Notes: generated by a model from the letters alone, not told the origin. 64,000 bases of DNA from Calliopum simillimum (GCA_951812925.1 OX638370.1:26837964-26901963), one strand, 5' to 3'; counted from the first letter of the stretch, positions 11,985 through 23,465 are shown. Made by a program: numbers and translations.

Positions 11985-12975
11985 TTAAGATATTCTAACC
12001 TAAAAGTTCAAAAACACGACTTTTGAGGATATATATAGGATGTATTAAATTGTCTTGCTCTTGTTTACTAAATGCATAGCTTATAAGTGATAACATTATT
12101 TGTCTTCATATGATCCATTATGTATTCATTCAGTATGAAATATCCTACTTTTCGTCAAAAATACAAAACATCATATTTTCGTCATAAACAACGAAAAGCA
12201 TCCTTCTTTTCGCCAAAGTTTTCAAATGCCCTACTTTTCGTCAATTTCACACATTGCTCTATCAAGTATGGTTTTTGAGATATTCTAACCTACAGTTCAA
12301 AAACAAGATTTTTGATTACATATAGAGCACACACTAAATTGTCTTACTCTTTTCTACTAAATGCATCGCTAAGTAGTATTCTTCGTCTTTAAAATAAGCT
12401 ATGAATTAGCCTTGTATGATTTTTCTTTAAAAAGTTATGACCATTTGAAAATGACACCATGTAGTAAGAAATCATATGAAAATCCACATACGATTTTTAG
12501 CTTTCACATATCACTTTAAAATAGTCATAACTTTTTGAGACAAAATCATACAAGACCAATTCATAGCGTATTTTAAAGACGAAGAATACTACTTAGCGAT
12601 GCATTTAGTAGAAAAGAGTAAGACAATTTAGTGTGTCCTCTATATGTCCTCAAAAATCATGTTTTTGAACTGTAGGTTAGAATATCTCAAAAACCATACG
12701 TGATAGAGCAATGCGTGAAATTGACGAAAAGTAGGGCATTTGAAAATTTTGGCGAAAAGTAGGATGCTTTTCGTTGTTTATGACGAAAATAGGATGTTTT
12801 GTATTTTTAACGAAAAGTAGGATATTTCATAATGAATGAATACATAATGGATCAATTACTTTTTGTAAGAGGAATCGAGATATGCTAGATTTTGTCAAAA
12901 ATGATAATATATCCTACTTTTCGACATAAAACCTTAAAATAAACATATTTTTCGTTATGAATTATGAAGCACTCT
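11985..12975. repeat. Long palindromic (foldback) element with GACGAAAAGTAGGAT repeats
   Basis: 12,111-12,855 is a colinear palindrome with its centre at about 12,483. For example, the block starting CTTCGTCTTTAAAATA at 12,381 pairs with its complement ending at 12,586, and TGATCCATTATG at 12,111 with its complement ending near 12,855. Arms are about 370 bp with scattered mismatches. Both arms carry several GACGAAAAGTAGGAT-like motifs. A partial extra copy of the inner arm lies at 11,985-12,100, and the motif block continues to 12,975. Related blocks are at 13,780-13,870 and 23,050-23,460. There is no coding capacity. Confidence 0.75.
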
Positions 12976-12989
12976 AGTCTTTGTTTAAA

Positions 12990-13170
12990 AGGTTGAGATG
13001 AGCAAAACTAGTCTTGGCCTTGAAGGTTGGTCTGGCAATTTTTCGAGACCAAAACCAAGACACTGATATAATTTCAAGACCAAGACCAAGGCTGCTATGG
13101 AATAAAATTAGCTCTCAATTCGAAAGTTGGCATATTAAAAACTCAACTACTTTGGGAAATCAAGGCTATA
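12990..13170. repeat. GACCAAGAC-type repeat fragment
   Basis: GATGAGCAAAACTAGTCTTGG followed by several GACCAAGAC-like words and AAAACTCAACTACTTTGG. The same order recurs around 49,795-49,910 and 51,740-51,960, so this is a fragment of the same dispersed family. Confidence 0.55.
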
Positions 13171-13506
13171 TTTATGACCAAATCGCGAGCGACAAGGGTA
13201 TTTAAGATACGAGCGATTTCATTTTATTTTAGAAAAATCATAATCAGGCGTGTTTCGAAATCCGATTCACTTTGGAATCGGAATGAAAGCAATCTTTAAG
13301 AGCACCGCATCTCAATAATTAATACCAAATCGGATTTATGTTTCGGTAAATCGAATAGAATGCATTAGCAAATTTTGCTTACTATCGCTTCTCGATCGTC
13401 CCTCGTTATTACTTACTCATAAACGCTTCCATAAGATCGTGTGTATTTGATTTTATTAGCGACGTCGCTAGAAATGTCATCTAGTCGCGCCGTTGCTGGT
13501 CCCATA

Positions 13507-13769
13507 TAGTGATGAGCAAACCAAGATTAAGACCATAGCAGTCTTGGTCTTGTTCTTGTTCTTGCACATTGAGTATTTGTCTTGATCTTGCTCATTAAGT
13601 CTTGGTCTCGGTCTTGGTCTTGCAAAAGTTTTGAGAGATATTGAGAATTTAAAATTTCAAAACCATATTTTTCCAAAGACCGACCTAAAGAGTCAATACA
13701 AAACAAGACCAAGACTAAAGCTCAATATCCAAGATTGCTATGATCTCAGTCTTGCTTTGGTCATCACTA
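13507..13769. mobile_element. MITE of the GACCAAGAC family
   Basis: The element starts TAGTGATGAGCAAA and ends with the near-complement TTTGGTCATCACTA, giving 14-bp inverted ends with one mismatch and a length of 263 bp. The interior is made of CTTGGTCTTG words on the left and CAAGACCAAGAC on the right, so it folds on itself. It is non-coding. Confidence 0.6.
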
Positions 13770-14640
13770 AAAACTAAGTGAAATGTCCTATTTTTTTTCG
13801 CAAGAATCAACAACTTAATTTTCGTAAGACAAATCGTATCATCTTAATTTTCGTAATAGACATCGATATCATCTCAATGCATCGCATCAAAGGTGCCTGT
13901 GGAAGATATATTAGGCACCTTTTTTATTTCAATCAGATATAGATTCAGTGTATACTTCAACATAGTCAAGATTCTTGACATCCTGAAAATGTAAAATTGC
14001 TAACTTTAAGTTCAAAATATGATTTCGTTCAAATGGTCATGAGTTGATGAACATTTATGGTCGTTTTACGACATTTTGCATCTGGGTCCAATTGGTTGGC
14101 CCATTGTTTGCCAATTCTCCATCTGTCTTAAACGTAAATGTCAAATGACAATGGCATTGGGACGCCACTTGCTAAAATTATGGGACATTCATATTATGAC
14201 ATTACTTTTGACTCACGTTGCAACGCGTTGTATGACAATTTTCATAAAAAACATATTTCCGTTTCAATAACTTAAGTGCCCCATTCAACGGCCCTCTAAA
14301 AATGATATCAAATATCGCAATTTTGATATGCAAACAAACAACTCTCTTTTCGTACACTTTAAAATTTACTACTATTTCTACTACTATTACTTTTGAAACA
14401 CTTCAGAAAGTTTGCCTTACTGAAGCTCGCAACAATAAACGGGCGCTCTCCAAAGCGCACACCACCCCCAACACCCAGCATTTGCCATATCACCAGCAGC
14501 AGCAACAGCAAAAGCATTCGCCCGCTACCAAACAACCACCATTTTGATACAAAATAAATTTCTACTCCACAAATTGCGAGAAAATTCCCATTTTATTTTT
14601 TTGGTCTTCAATTCATTCGTTCACCCTTCAACGTTGCCAA
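13770..14640. other. Spacer with a small GACGAAAAGTAGG-family fragment
   Basis: 13,780-13,870 resembles the tail of the palindromic family (AATTTTCGTAAGACAAATCG). The rest has no recognised feature. A CAG-rich stretch near 14,490-14,520 gives a polyglutamine run in one frame, but the short frame has no start context or splice signals I can defend. Confidence 0.4.
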
Positions 14641-15170
14641 AGCGACGGTGGCGCTTTTATTGTTACGTTTGACGTTCAGCTGTGCTGCTGTGTATTTGTG
14701 TGCGTGCACTTTGTGTGGCGGCGGCATTAAACCAAAGGAAAATCGCAAAACTTTTTTCAAAATTCAAACCGCATGAATTGCAGGAAAAATCCACTTTGCA
14801 GCTTTTCCATAAAATTTTTGCTTTTTCGTTTCATTAAATTGAAATTTCGAAAAAACAACTCAACTTTGTCAATTTGTAGAAAAACGGAGTGCGCTTTGAA
14901 AAATTAATAAAAATCATTTCGTGTGTTTTTTTTTTTCAGTTTTCGCTGATTGTGCTTTACGGTGAGTTTTTTTCATTTGCGCGTTTTTCCCAACAGTTTT
15001 TCCCATTTTACGTGCTACGTGTGTGTGTGTGTCCAAAAAACCAGCAGCAACGTCTTGAAAAAGTTTACCCAATTTTCATTCTTCGCATCAAATTTCAAGC
15101 AAAAGCATCGGAAAATGCCATAAAAGTTGTTTAGTAAAATGCCACCACCATCCATAGTGAGTTGTTGTTG
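14641..15170 (+). promoter_or_regulatory. Possible promoter or 5' UTR block
   Basis: GC-richer and low in repeats, with GTGTGTGCGTGCAC and GTGGCGGCGGCA. A pyrimidine tract ending TTTCAG at about 14,938 and a donor-like ACG|GTGAGT at about 14,960 enclose a possible tiny exon; another ATG with the context AAAATGCCACC is near 15,138. This is suggestive of an untranslated first exon only. No conserved coding sequence is visible. Confidence 0.25.
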
Positions 15171-15632
15171 TTGTAAGGGTGAAAATTCATTAACAGTGGG
15201 ACAGAAAAACAAAATTTTTCAAGTGCTTATGAAATTTTTCAAGTTTCTTTTTTTGGAAAGTTTGCCCTACTAGTGGAAAGAAAACAGTTGGCGTGAAGAA
15301 AAAAGTCTCATGCGCTTTGTTTTTGAAGCAAAAGTAATGTCAAAATATAAATTGGCTGCTATTTTCTTATAAATAAAAAAAATTGGGCTGTGTTTTCACA
15401 AAAAGTCTATCTGAAAGTATGAAATTTATGACACATGGAAATTATGATATCGGTCAAATGGTCACATTTGTGCTCGTTTTACTGCATTTTGATTATTGAT
15501 TAACAATACATTTGGCTCCTAATCGACAGTTTTGTTTTTAACTAATTCACCATTTGTATACTACATAATTGTTAAAACAAAATAATATTTGCAAATTTTA
15601 TGTCACATGTACTTTTGTTCCCACATTGTATA
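15171..15632. other. No recognised feature
   Basis: AT-rich spacer. Confidence 0.5.
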
Positions 15633-15982
15633 GGGTGACCCATAACTCACGCATGATTTGACTCAGCCGCCATTTGTGTAGTGAAGTGTTGGCGACAAAA
15701 AAATAAAAAAAGTTTGTCAAACAATAATTTAAGGTTAAGAAAAAAAGTGATAGGCGAAAGAAAAATGCGTTTTAATTGTTGAACAATATTTCAAAAGTAA
15801 GAAAAGTTTGGCTACTAAAATTTGCAAAATTGATGAAATGAAAACGCAGTTTCTTAACTGTAGTGCTACATTTGGACTAACCCTAAGCTGTTGTTTGTCA
15901 AAGTAGTTTCATTCTTTATTCAGTAATACTTTACCGCTCAAATGGCATCTAATGCAAATCTTGCGTGAATTATGGGACACCC
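15633..15982. mobile_element. Short TIR element (MITE)
   Basis: The left end starts GGGTGACCCATAACTCACGC. The right end is its near-complement, GCGTGAATTATGGGACACCC, ending at 15,982. The inverted ends are about 27 bp with three or four mismatches, and the body is about 350 bp and non-coding. A TA precedes the left end but not the right. The same right-end sequence recurs alone at 16,098-16,122 and, with changes, at 54,236-54,262, so this is a dispersed family. Confidence 0.6.
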
Positions 15983-16079
15983 GTTGCAAAATGTTCATGG
16001 AAATTTCCGACAGTAAAAAGCGACGCCTCATGTGCTTTTCATTTTATGTTTTTAATTAAAAATTGAAAAAGAAAAAACG

Positions 16080-16130
16080 ATTTTCCATTTAATTCAAATC
16101 TTGCGTGAATTATGGGACATACTGTATTAG
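16080..16130. repeat. Solo right end of the GGGTGTCCCATAA MITE family
   Basis: CAAATCTTGCGTGAATTATG at 16,098 repeats the right end of the element at 15,633-15,982 almost exactly. No matching left end was found nearby. Confidence 0.5.
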
Positions 16131-16720
16131 CAGAAAACAGCAATTCTAAACCGTTCAAAATGTTCTAGTTTTCGTGGGTGATTAAGCTTAAGACAACTTT
16201 ATTTTTGTGATAAAATTTACCGCTAATGGTTAATTCTATCAATTTAAAACCCAAAAATGTTATAATAAAGTGTCGCTCGTTTTTGTTCTTTTATGAATCA
16301 ATTCCCTAAATATGTATAGCTATTCTAAAGCAAGGAATTTTTTTTGAAAATTTTTGTTATTTGTGGACAAAAATGTGCAACACAACAATAACAAAATCAG
16401 TAAAAGCAATCGACTCATCGATTAATCGACTATACTTGTTTGAAATTAAATATTTGCGCTGAATCCGAATTCTCACTCGGAATTATTCGTTATCACTTTT
16501 GGTTATCGAAAAATCCTAATCTAAGGATGCATAATACACAATTTTTTCCGTATTTCCCAGAGAACGTTACTACAAGAGAATTTTGTACCTCCTTCCAAAA
16601 CCTTATTTGTGCAACTCGGCTTTGTCCCTTTAATGTTCATTTTAATATCTCGAATAACTTTATTTTATTCATCTTCGTAAAATTGTATGTTGGTCCTTGA
16701 GACATGCTGGGTCTTTGTCT
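16131..16720. other. No recognised feature
   Basis: AT-rich. The + strand frame at 16,440-16,700 shows no family resemblance. Confidence 0.5.
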
Positions 16721-16724
16721 CACT

Positions 16725-17190
16725 TCTGTTAATTTTTTTCGAACCAAAGAATTAAAAAAGTTCATTAGGGCTGTTCTGGAATCCGTGCGATGAAATCTTT
16801 TCATTTTGAAAGCTTTTTGATGATAACGGTGAGCCGAACGTGAAAAAGTATAATGATTTCTTTTATGGAGAATTAGATGCTTTATAAATAATATGGAACT
16901 GTGAATTCGAAAAAATTGCCGTCTAGGAAATATTTTCAAAAAATCACAAAACTGTCAAAAAGTTGATTTTTATCGAATATATATATCTTTTACTTTTTTA
17001 TGCACAGACAAAATTATTTTGTAAAGCATAAGATTTTTAACACAAAAGAATCGAATACTATTTTTCGTACGACTTACCGTTTTCATCAAAAAGCTTTGGA
17101 AGCGAAAAGTCATCGAAATCGCATGAATTCCAGAGCAGACCTGCATGTTTATAAATTTTATCGAAAAATTTGTTTCATTTGTAAAATTAA
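16725..17190. repeat. Inverted repeat (foldback)
   Basis: ATCATCAAAAAGCTTT on the minus strand near 16,825 matches TTCATCAAAAAGCTTT on + near 17,082. On either side the arms stay colinear for about 150 bp (for example TTCTGGAATCCGTGCGATG against CGCATGAATTCCAGAGC). Identity is roughly 65-75%, so it is old. The short opposing frames here are shadows of this repeat. Confidence 0.5.
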
Positions 17191-17455
17191 TGATATTTTA
17201 ATTCTATTCCAAGACATTAATAAAATTAATTTTGATTATATAAATTTTTCGAAGAAATAAATTCTATAACAAATTTTGCGAATAATGAAAAGAAATTCTG
17301 CATATCACCAAAAGCAAAGTAACTACATTCACTTGAAAAAAAAAAAAAAAAATTTTTTAAATTCAAATGTTCGTCATTTGTTTTTGAAATAAATAAAAAA
17401 GGTAAATTCTTTGGAATGGAATGAAAACTTTTAAATACCAAAAAACATTTCCTTG
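17191..17455. other. No recognised feature
   Basis: AT-rich with a poly-A run at 17,337-17,352. Confidence 0.5.
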
Positions 17456-17504
17456 AATCAGCTCTTAAAACAATTTTATTTCATCATGACTTATGGCCAA
17501 TTTC

Positions 17505-17680
17505 ATAATGTTCAGTTAAGCTTTAACTGGAACTGTAACTGGCACTTTGACATTAAGGACCGATTTCACAATTTTCCGTTAAACCTTATCTGGAATTTTA
17601 ACTAGCACTTTGACATTAAATTTCAAACAAAATTTTAATTTATCTGAAAGAAATTTTAACTGGATATTGGGAAAACGGTG
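17505..17680. repeat. Short tandem duplication with GCACTTTGACATTAA
   Basis: GGCACTTTGACATTAAGGAC at 17,540 recurs as AGCACTTTGACATTAAATTT at 17,605, each preceded by a similar TCTGGAA/CTGGAA...TTTAAC segment. Two degenerate units of about 65 bp. Confidence 0.45.
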
Positions 17681-18415
17681 CTTAATTTCAAAAAAAATTT
17701 GTATTTATATTGTTGTAACAACCCTTAGTCGTTACCAACCTTTTGCTCCTTGGAATGGAGTTAAAATATTGCCATTTCTTTATGTTATGAAATTTAAAAA
17801 GTCATTTCTAAATTTCAATTCATTGGAATCTACATAATTAAAATTGTATTAAATTCCATTGAATCGAAAGATTAATGAATTCCTTTTACACTGAAACTAA
17901 AAAACTAAATTCTTAATTTTAATGAACTGAATCGGAACTAAAATTTTCTGTCTAAAATTTTAATTCATGTTATGTAATCTGCAAATGAATTAATTTCTAA
18001 TTACATACTACAAATGATAACGCTGAGGTGAAATTTCTATGTCTACTTTTGATTTCTAAAATCGAATCGTTAGTTGAATTATTTCATTTTAGTATGGAAT
18101 TGAAAAAGTTGGTTTTGATATCCTTAATATCAAATTAAAATTTCTTACTATTCAGTTACTTTCTAAAATGAAATCGAGAGTTCAGAGTCAGTTCCTTTTG
18201 CCATTGTATTTTGAATTCTCTGAGTTTGTCTACCATATATGTATGTACTGTTGAAACTTGTTAGACTGACTGTTATGGTGTTTATTAATTTGTATAAATT
18301 TTCACTGCTACCCCTACCAAGTGTGAAATTTTAAGCTGTGTCTAATCTTTCCGGCGAATTAACTTTTTCCAGACATTCATTGCTTTGTTTTTGAAATGAA
18401 GTGAACTGATGGCAG
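17681..18415. other. No recognised feature
   Basis: AT-rich with many short ATTTTAATT words. No gene or clear repeat. Confidence 0.45.
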
Positions 18416-18417
18416 AC

Positions 18418-18932
18418 GAATGACAGACAAACGTTAAGATTACGAAGTTTCTTGGATGGGATAGAGTAGGCCTAGACAAACAAACAGTTGTATGGGAGCA
18501 GGAGACGAAAATGTACCCCTGAGGAGTAATAGAGAAAATACTAATTTTTTGACTTGGTTTACACTAATGTTTAATGTAAAAACTTTTCTATATGGAACTC
18601 TGGGCTTTCTTACTAAATATATATTTGGCTTAAAATGATTTTGTTAAGTTTTAGGTCTTCAAAATTGAAATTTTGTTTTTGTTATTGCTTGACTTTGGCG
18701 ACAATTTTGGTATGAAAAAGGTCCTATAAACATACTTTTCCATAACTATTTTTGAAATGCTCATTAAATTTCGGTTGTACATTTTTAATCCAATTTTTAT
18801 ACCCTACACCCAGGGTATATTCACTTTGTCCTTCCGTTTGTAACGCAGAGAAGGAGGCGTGGCAGATATAGAAAAGTGTATATATTCTTGATCAGCGTCA
18901 CCTCCTGAGTCGATATAGCCATGTCCGTCTGT

Positions 18933-18968
<36 letters not shown>

Positions 18969-20275
18969 TGTGTGTTGAAATACACTTTTTGGGAAAACTG
19001 AGCAAGATAATTCAATGAAATTTGGTACACTGCCTTCGTCGTCAAAGATAGCTCGGGGGATTGAAAATGAGCGAAATCGGTCAACGGACACGCCTACCGC
19101 CCATACAAAAAATTTATTCAAAATGCAATTTTAGGAGTATTTTTCACGACAATGCAGCCAAAATACGCATAAATATTAAGCATTGTAAGCGCAAGCTCTG
19201 AAAAAAAATTCAACGAATTCGGACAAGAGGGCGTGGCGCCTCCCATATAAGCAAAAGCTTCAAAACGCTATACTGAAAGCGTTTTTTGAGATATTCGAAC
19301 CAAATTTACCTCAGACACTAAGTATCATAAATGAAAGCTCTCGACAAAAATTGGGTGAAATCGGACTAGGGGGCGTGGCACCTCCCATATAAGAAGAAGT
19401 TTCAAAATGCTATACTGAAAGAGTTTTTCGAGATAATCCAACTAAACTTCACTCAAATACTAAAGTCTATAAATGCACGCTCTAAGCTAAAACTAGACGA
19501 ACTCGGACAAGAGGGGGTGGCACCTCCTATATAAGCAAAAGCTTCAAAATACTGCACTTAAAACGTTTTTCACTTAGACACTAAAAACTATAAGTCCAAG
19601 CTCTGGACAAAAACTGGGTGAACTCGGATAAGAGAGCGTAGCACCTCCCATATGAGCAAAATTTTAAAAATACTGCAGTGTAGGGTATTTAATGTTTGGC
19701 CAGGCCAAATTTTACACCCTTACTAGTTTTGATTTGAGGTCACAAAAAATAATTTACTAAAAAAAGTTTTAAAATTTGGAAGCCGAATAATTTTGTTTAG
19801 CAATATAACCAACTTTTTTAATAAAATTCAATTTTTAAAGCATTAAGATTTTCGTAGTAAATTATTTTTACTGACCTCAAATCAACGAATTTGTATAATA
19901 AATGTATTAGCATATTACAGGAAATTTAGCGATGGTTCCAAAAATATTTATGAAAGGGTGTTGATATGATCTTATGCATACTAAAATGGCTGCCAAAGTT
20001 AAAAAATATAAAAAATCAGTTTTAAAGGCCCAGAACTTTTCACTACCCCCTTAAAACCCAGTAAACCAAATCTATAATTAGAAGTTCATACAATTGGAAA
20101 AAAGTTCATGTTAGTTTTGTCTAAAACGTTAGGGTGAAACAAGACTTTCTTTTTGTAAATCAACTCAGAAAATTAGTTTTTTCCACTTAACTCCTAATGT
20201 GTACATTTTAGACTCCCTTCCCATACAGTTTTTTGTTTGTCTAAGCCCGCTCTACCTTAACGTTTACATCCTGTT
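18418..20275. mobile_element. Inverted-repeat element split by a Helentron-type insertion
   Basis: 18,430-18,530 (AACGTTAAG, then AGAGTAGGCCTAGACAAACA, GTATGGGAGCAGGAG and AAATGTACCCCTGAGG) is matched in reverse at 20,190-20,272 (CTCCTAATGTGTACATTTTA, CCCATACAG, GTTTGTCTAAGCCCGCTCTA and CTTAACGTTTACATCCTG). A short complete relative lies at 56,815-56,993. The 1.7 kb between the arms holds Helentron-type copy C and AT-rich sequence, which suggests nested insertion. Confidence 0.5.
18797..19727 (+). mobile_element. Helentron/DINE-1 (mini-me)-type element, copy C
   Basis: This is the best-kept copy. It starts ATACCCTACACCCAGGGTAT. The TTGATCAGCGTCACCTCC, GTCGATATAGCCATGTCC and (GGCT)n block is at about 18,885-18,965. 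Four units carry GGCGTGGC(A/G)CCTCC near 19,231, 19,373, 19,514 and 19,636. An inverted copy of the start (GTGTAGGGTAT) is at about 19,679, the TTTGGCC-A-GGCCAAA hairpin at 19,695-19,709, and CTAGT at 19,723-19,727. The order matches copy A throughout. No open frame encodes a Rep/helicase, so it depends on another element. Confidence 0.75.
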
Positions 20276-22220
20276 TAGTATAAACGCTCTTGATTAATGT
20301 GTCGATCCCGGGAATACAAATTTTAAAACTTAATGTTTTAATTCCATTCCAAGAATTTTAAAATCATTATGTTAATTTAAATTTTCCACACCAAATACTT
20401 TTCTAGACAAATTAAGGATATTGCTTTGCTTTGATACGATAGGTTTTTCTAATTAAAAAAAGAAACCAAATATTTCAGCTCTAATTTGGAGATTTCTGAG
20501 AAAAATTTTTTGTTACCAAACTCTTAAATATTTGAAATTATTTTCTGTAACACAATATTTCCTTTAACTTTTGACCTTTTTTTTTTTGAGATGATAAGAG
20601 ATTTATATCCACCATAATTCCCATCAAGTCTTTTTCTATCTACGTTCTCGTAAATAATCAAAAAAAAAAAAAAAAAAAAATTATTGAAAATTAAATTTAG
20701 AACAAGTGTGTGTACTCATATTTCAATTTACAAAATAAATTTATAATTACAAGCCCTAATAACACACATAAGACATAAGGCATTTCCCATAATCTTCCTT
20801 CCACTCATAATTCTTTCAATTTACTACAACAGACTTAAAACTATAAAAGAAAAATAAGAGAAAGAAGAAGGAAAAAAATGAACATAACATAAACAAAAAG
20901 AAAAGAAAAATGCCGCGCCTGCTGTTTTGCCACTACTGTATGTGTTACCAAAAAACAACTGCGTTAGCTGGGAAAAATAAGCTGAATAATACAGAGAGAA
21001 AAACATCTGAAAGCGATTTAATTATAATTGTAACTAAATTCACAAAATAATCGAACGTATAGAGTAGTAATCGAAATAATAATTAAGAAGTTGTGCTACA
21101 AACATTTCTTCCAAAATTAGCTGAAAATTACTTTCAAAAATGCATAGTTTCTCCATTATGGTACTTATCTCTCGAAATATGTTTCAGAAATTATGAAAAA
21201 GAAATGTCCCAAAGGTTTCGTAAAATATATATGGGTGAATATCAGGAAATACCATAATTTCGGGATATGAAAATTTGAATTTAAAAAGTTTTTGAAATGG
21301 TCGAGTGGCCAGTGGATTCCCTCGTCTAGACTCTAGATCATAAGTATTCTGAAAAACCCCTGAAATCTACACGACGCCTCCCATACTCATCTGCAGCAGC
21401 AAAATCATGACGAATGGGACATGTTGGGCTTGGTTTCTGTGTTGATGGATTTGAAAAAAAAAAAACCCGGCGCGGAAGCCCTCTATGTCTACCGCGGTTA
21501 TTTAGAATTACCTACGGAATATGAAAAATGCGTGAGACAATAGGTAGTTATAATGCCACCAGCGAGCATCGGAGGTTCAGAATTGGGCTTGCTCCACGCA
21601 AAAATCATCTGTTCTATGGAACTTAAATATGTCCACACGTAGAACATCAATGTACAATAATATTGTAATTGGCTAAATCGAGCTTGAAAAAGGATTGATT
21701 GGCAAAAGGACCATGACGGAGTGGACGTTTTCGATAGTTTTCATGCGATTTGACTTTATCAGGACTTCTTTTTGATTCCGGGATATGTGTACATTACTAA
21801 AAATGTTAATTTTGAAACAATTTCATTGTGGAATGGTCGAAATTTTCTTGCAATCGCGCAATACATCCGTGGGACATGTGTTTTTCAGAATTTCATGACA
21901 TTCACCCATATATATTCGTACTCTGAAAATAATACCCAAGTTAACTTTTATGTGTTTTAGATGTTTCTCCATAAAAAAGTTTTGGTAATTTTTTCAATTT
22001 TCTTGATTGGCTAAATCTTTTTGACGTGCCGACATGGTTTTGGGAGCCTTAGTTTGGGATTATGAATCATATTTTCTAAATATGGTTTCACTTTTCTGTA
22101 TCTGATTAATTTTCAGTCAGATATATAATTGAAAGTAATGTATCAACCTTAGTTTTCTTGAGAATATGTAAAAAAATACGTATGTAGCTACTTCCGAAAA
22201 AGCCACACTTGTGCAATATA
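20276..22220. other. No recognised gene
   Basis: Mostly AT-rich, with a poly-A run at 20,660-20,679. 21,300-21,760 is less AT-rich and may hold a decayed element, but translations in all frames are short and match nothing I recognise. Confidence 0.4.
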
Positions 22221-22318
22221 TTTCCCGATGCTTGGATTAGATGTTTGGCGATTCGCCTATTCTTCAGTATGCTTTCAACTAACGTTAAATTCCAAGAAAG
22301 TCATTTTATTTCTTTCAG

Positions 22319-23004
22319 ATAAAATGGCAATCTTTGGAGCAACACTAGTGCGCTGCTGTCGAAAAAATATTGCGTCATATGCTATCTTGAAAACATCAAA
22401 TTTTCTACTCGAAGCGGCAGCAACGACTCTGACGACGAAGAGTCCAGCTGCTGTTCAATCACAATTTAGATTTCTTGGCGTTCGGCAATTTACGGGGAAG
22501 AGTTTAATGGTTATACCTCCACGTGTCTTCTTTGATATGACCGCTGATGGTCAAAATGTGGGGCGGATTATAATGGAACTACGTTCCGATGTTGTTCCCA
22601 AAACCGCAGAAAATGTCCGTGCTTTGTGTACTGGTGAGAAAGGTTTTGGGTTTAAAGGCTCTTCATTTCACCGTGTCATTCAAAACTTTATGTGTCAAGG
22701 TGGTGATTTCATAAATCATAACGGCACTGGTGGTAAATCCATTTATGGCAATAAATTCGCCGATGAAAATTTCACTCTAAAGCATACCGGACCTGGTATC
22801 TTGTCAATGGCCAATGCAGGTCCCAATACTAACAGTTCGCAGTTCTTTATTTGTATTGTGAAGACTACATGGTTGGACGGCAAGCATGTTGTCTTTGGGC
22901 AAGTTGTTGAAGGCATGGATGTTGTCAAATCAATAGAATCCTATGGCTCAAAATCAGGAAAGACAAGCAAGAAGATTGTGATTGCTGACTGTGGCACACT
23001 GTGA
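22319..23004 (+). CDS. Cyp1: Cyclophilin (peptidyl-prolyl cis-trans isomerase), mitochondrial-type leader
   Basis: Cyclophilins catalyse cis-trans isomerisation of Xaa-Pro bonds and assist folding. I place the start at the ATG at 22,324, giving 226 residues, about the length of Drosophila Cyp1. A pyrimidine tract ending TTTCTTTCAG at 22,318 looks like an acceptor just upstream, so the first exon is probably untranslated. The open frame from the ATG at 22,228 would read through that intron and is less likely. Residues 1-60 are rich in Arg, Lys, Ala and Ser with one acidic residue, and end RQFTGKS, like a mitochondrial targeting leader. Residues 67-226 form one complete cyclophilin domain: [15 protein letters not shown] (114-128; Arg117, Phe122, Met123, Gln125), SMANAG (161-166), SQFF (172-175; Gln173, Phe175) and [10 protein letters not shown] (183-192; Trp183, His188). 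All usual active-site residues are present. The coding part has no intron. The symbol rests on similarity recalled from Drosophila, and a retrocopy is possible. Confidence 0.9.
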
Positions 23005-23044
23005 AGAAATTTTAAGTAGCAATTTGCATTTAACTACATGTCGA

Positions 23045-23465
23045 TAACTCCTACGAAAAGTAGGATGCTTCATTTGTCTTACAAAAACCAGTAAAAAAAA
23101 AAGTTTTGACGAAAAGTAGTAATAAATTTTATCGAAAAGTATGATGTTTCTAACGCCTCTGGCGAAAAAATATGTTTTATATTTTTTAACAAAAATTGAG
23201 ATGTTTCATACTGAATGAGTACATAATGAATCATCTCGCTATTCGTAAGAGTCATCAATATGTCTTAGTTTTTGTCAAAAAATAGTAAGTTATCCTACTT
23301 TTCGACATAAAACCTCAAAAAATTCTACTTTTCTTTATATGAATATAATGCAATACCCCCATTTTCGTCAAAAATAGCGGAAAAATCATCGACAATCTTA
23401 TTTTCGTAGGACAAATGAATCATTCTTCTTTTCATAAGTGGCAACGATATTATCTTAAAGTAAAA
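23045..23465. repeat. GACGAAAAGTAGGAT-family repeat next to the cyclophilin gene
   Basis: Starting about 45 bases after the stop codon, ACGAAAAGTAGGATGCTTC, TTTCATACTGAATGAGTAC, ATCCTACTTTTCGACATAA and related words appear in the same order as at 12,766-12,975. It is a diverged copy of one arm of the palindromic family, and probably forms part of the 3' UTR or lies just past it. Confidence 0.55.

Noticed and set aside
14302..14547. Frame with a polyglutamine run
   Set aside because: The run is a CAG microsatellite; no start context, splice sites or similarity.
21300..21760. GC-richer block as a possible gene or element
   Set aside because: Short frames only and no inverted ends. A pair of ATATATGGGTGAAT words at 21,227 and (inverted) 21,903 is not colinear in its flanks.
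22228..22323. Upstream in-frame Met extending the cyclophilin by 32 residues
   Set aside because: An acceptor-like pyrimidine tract and AG at 22,317-22,318 lie between it and the better start, and the extra residues resemble nothing.
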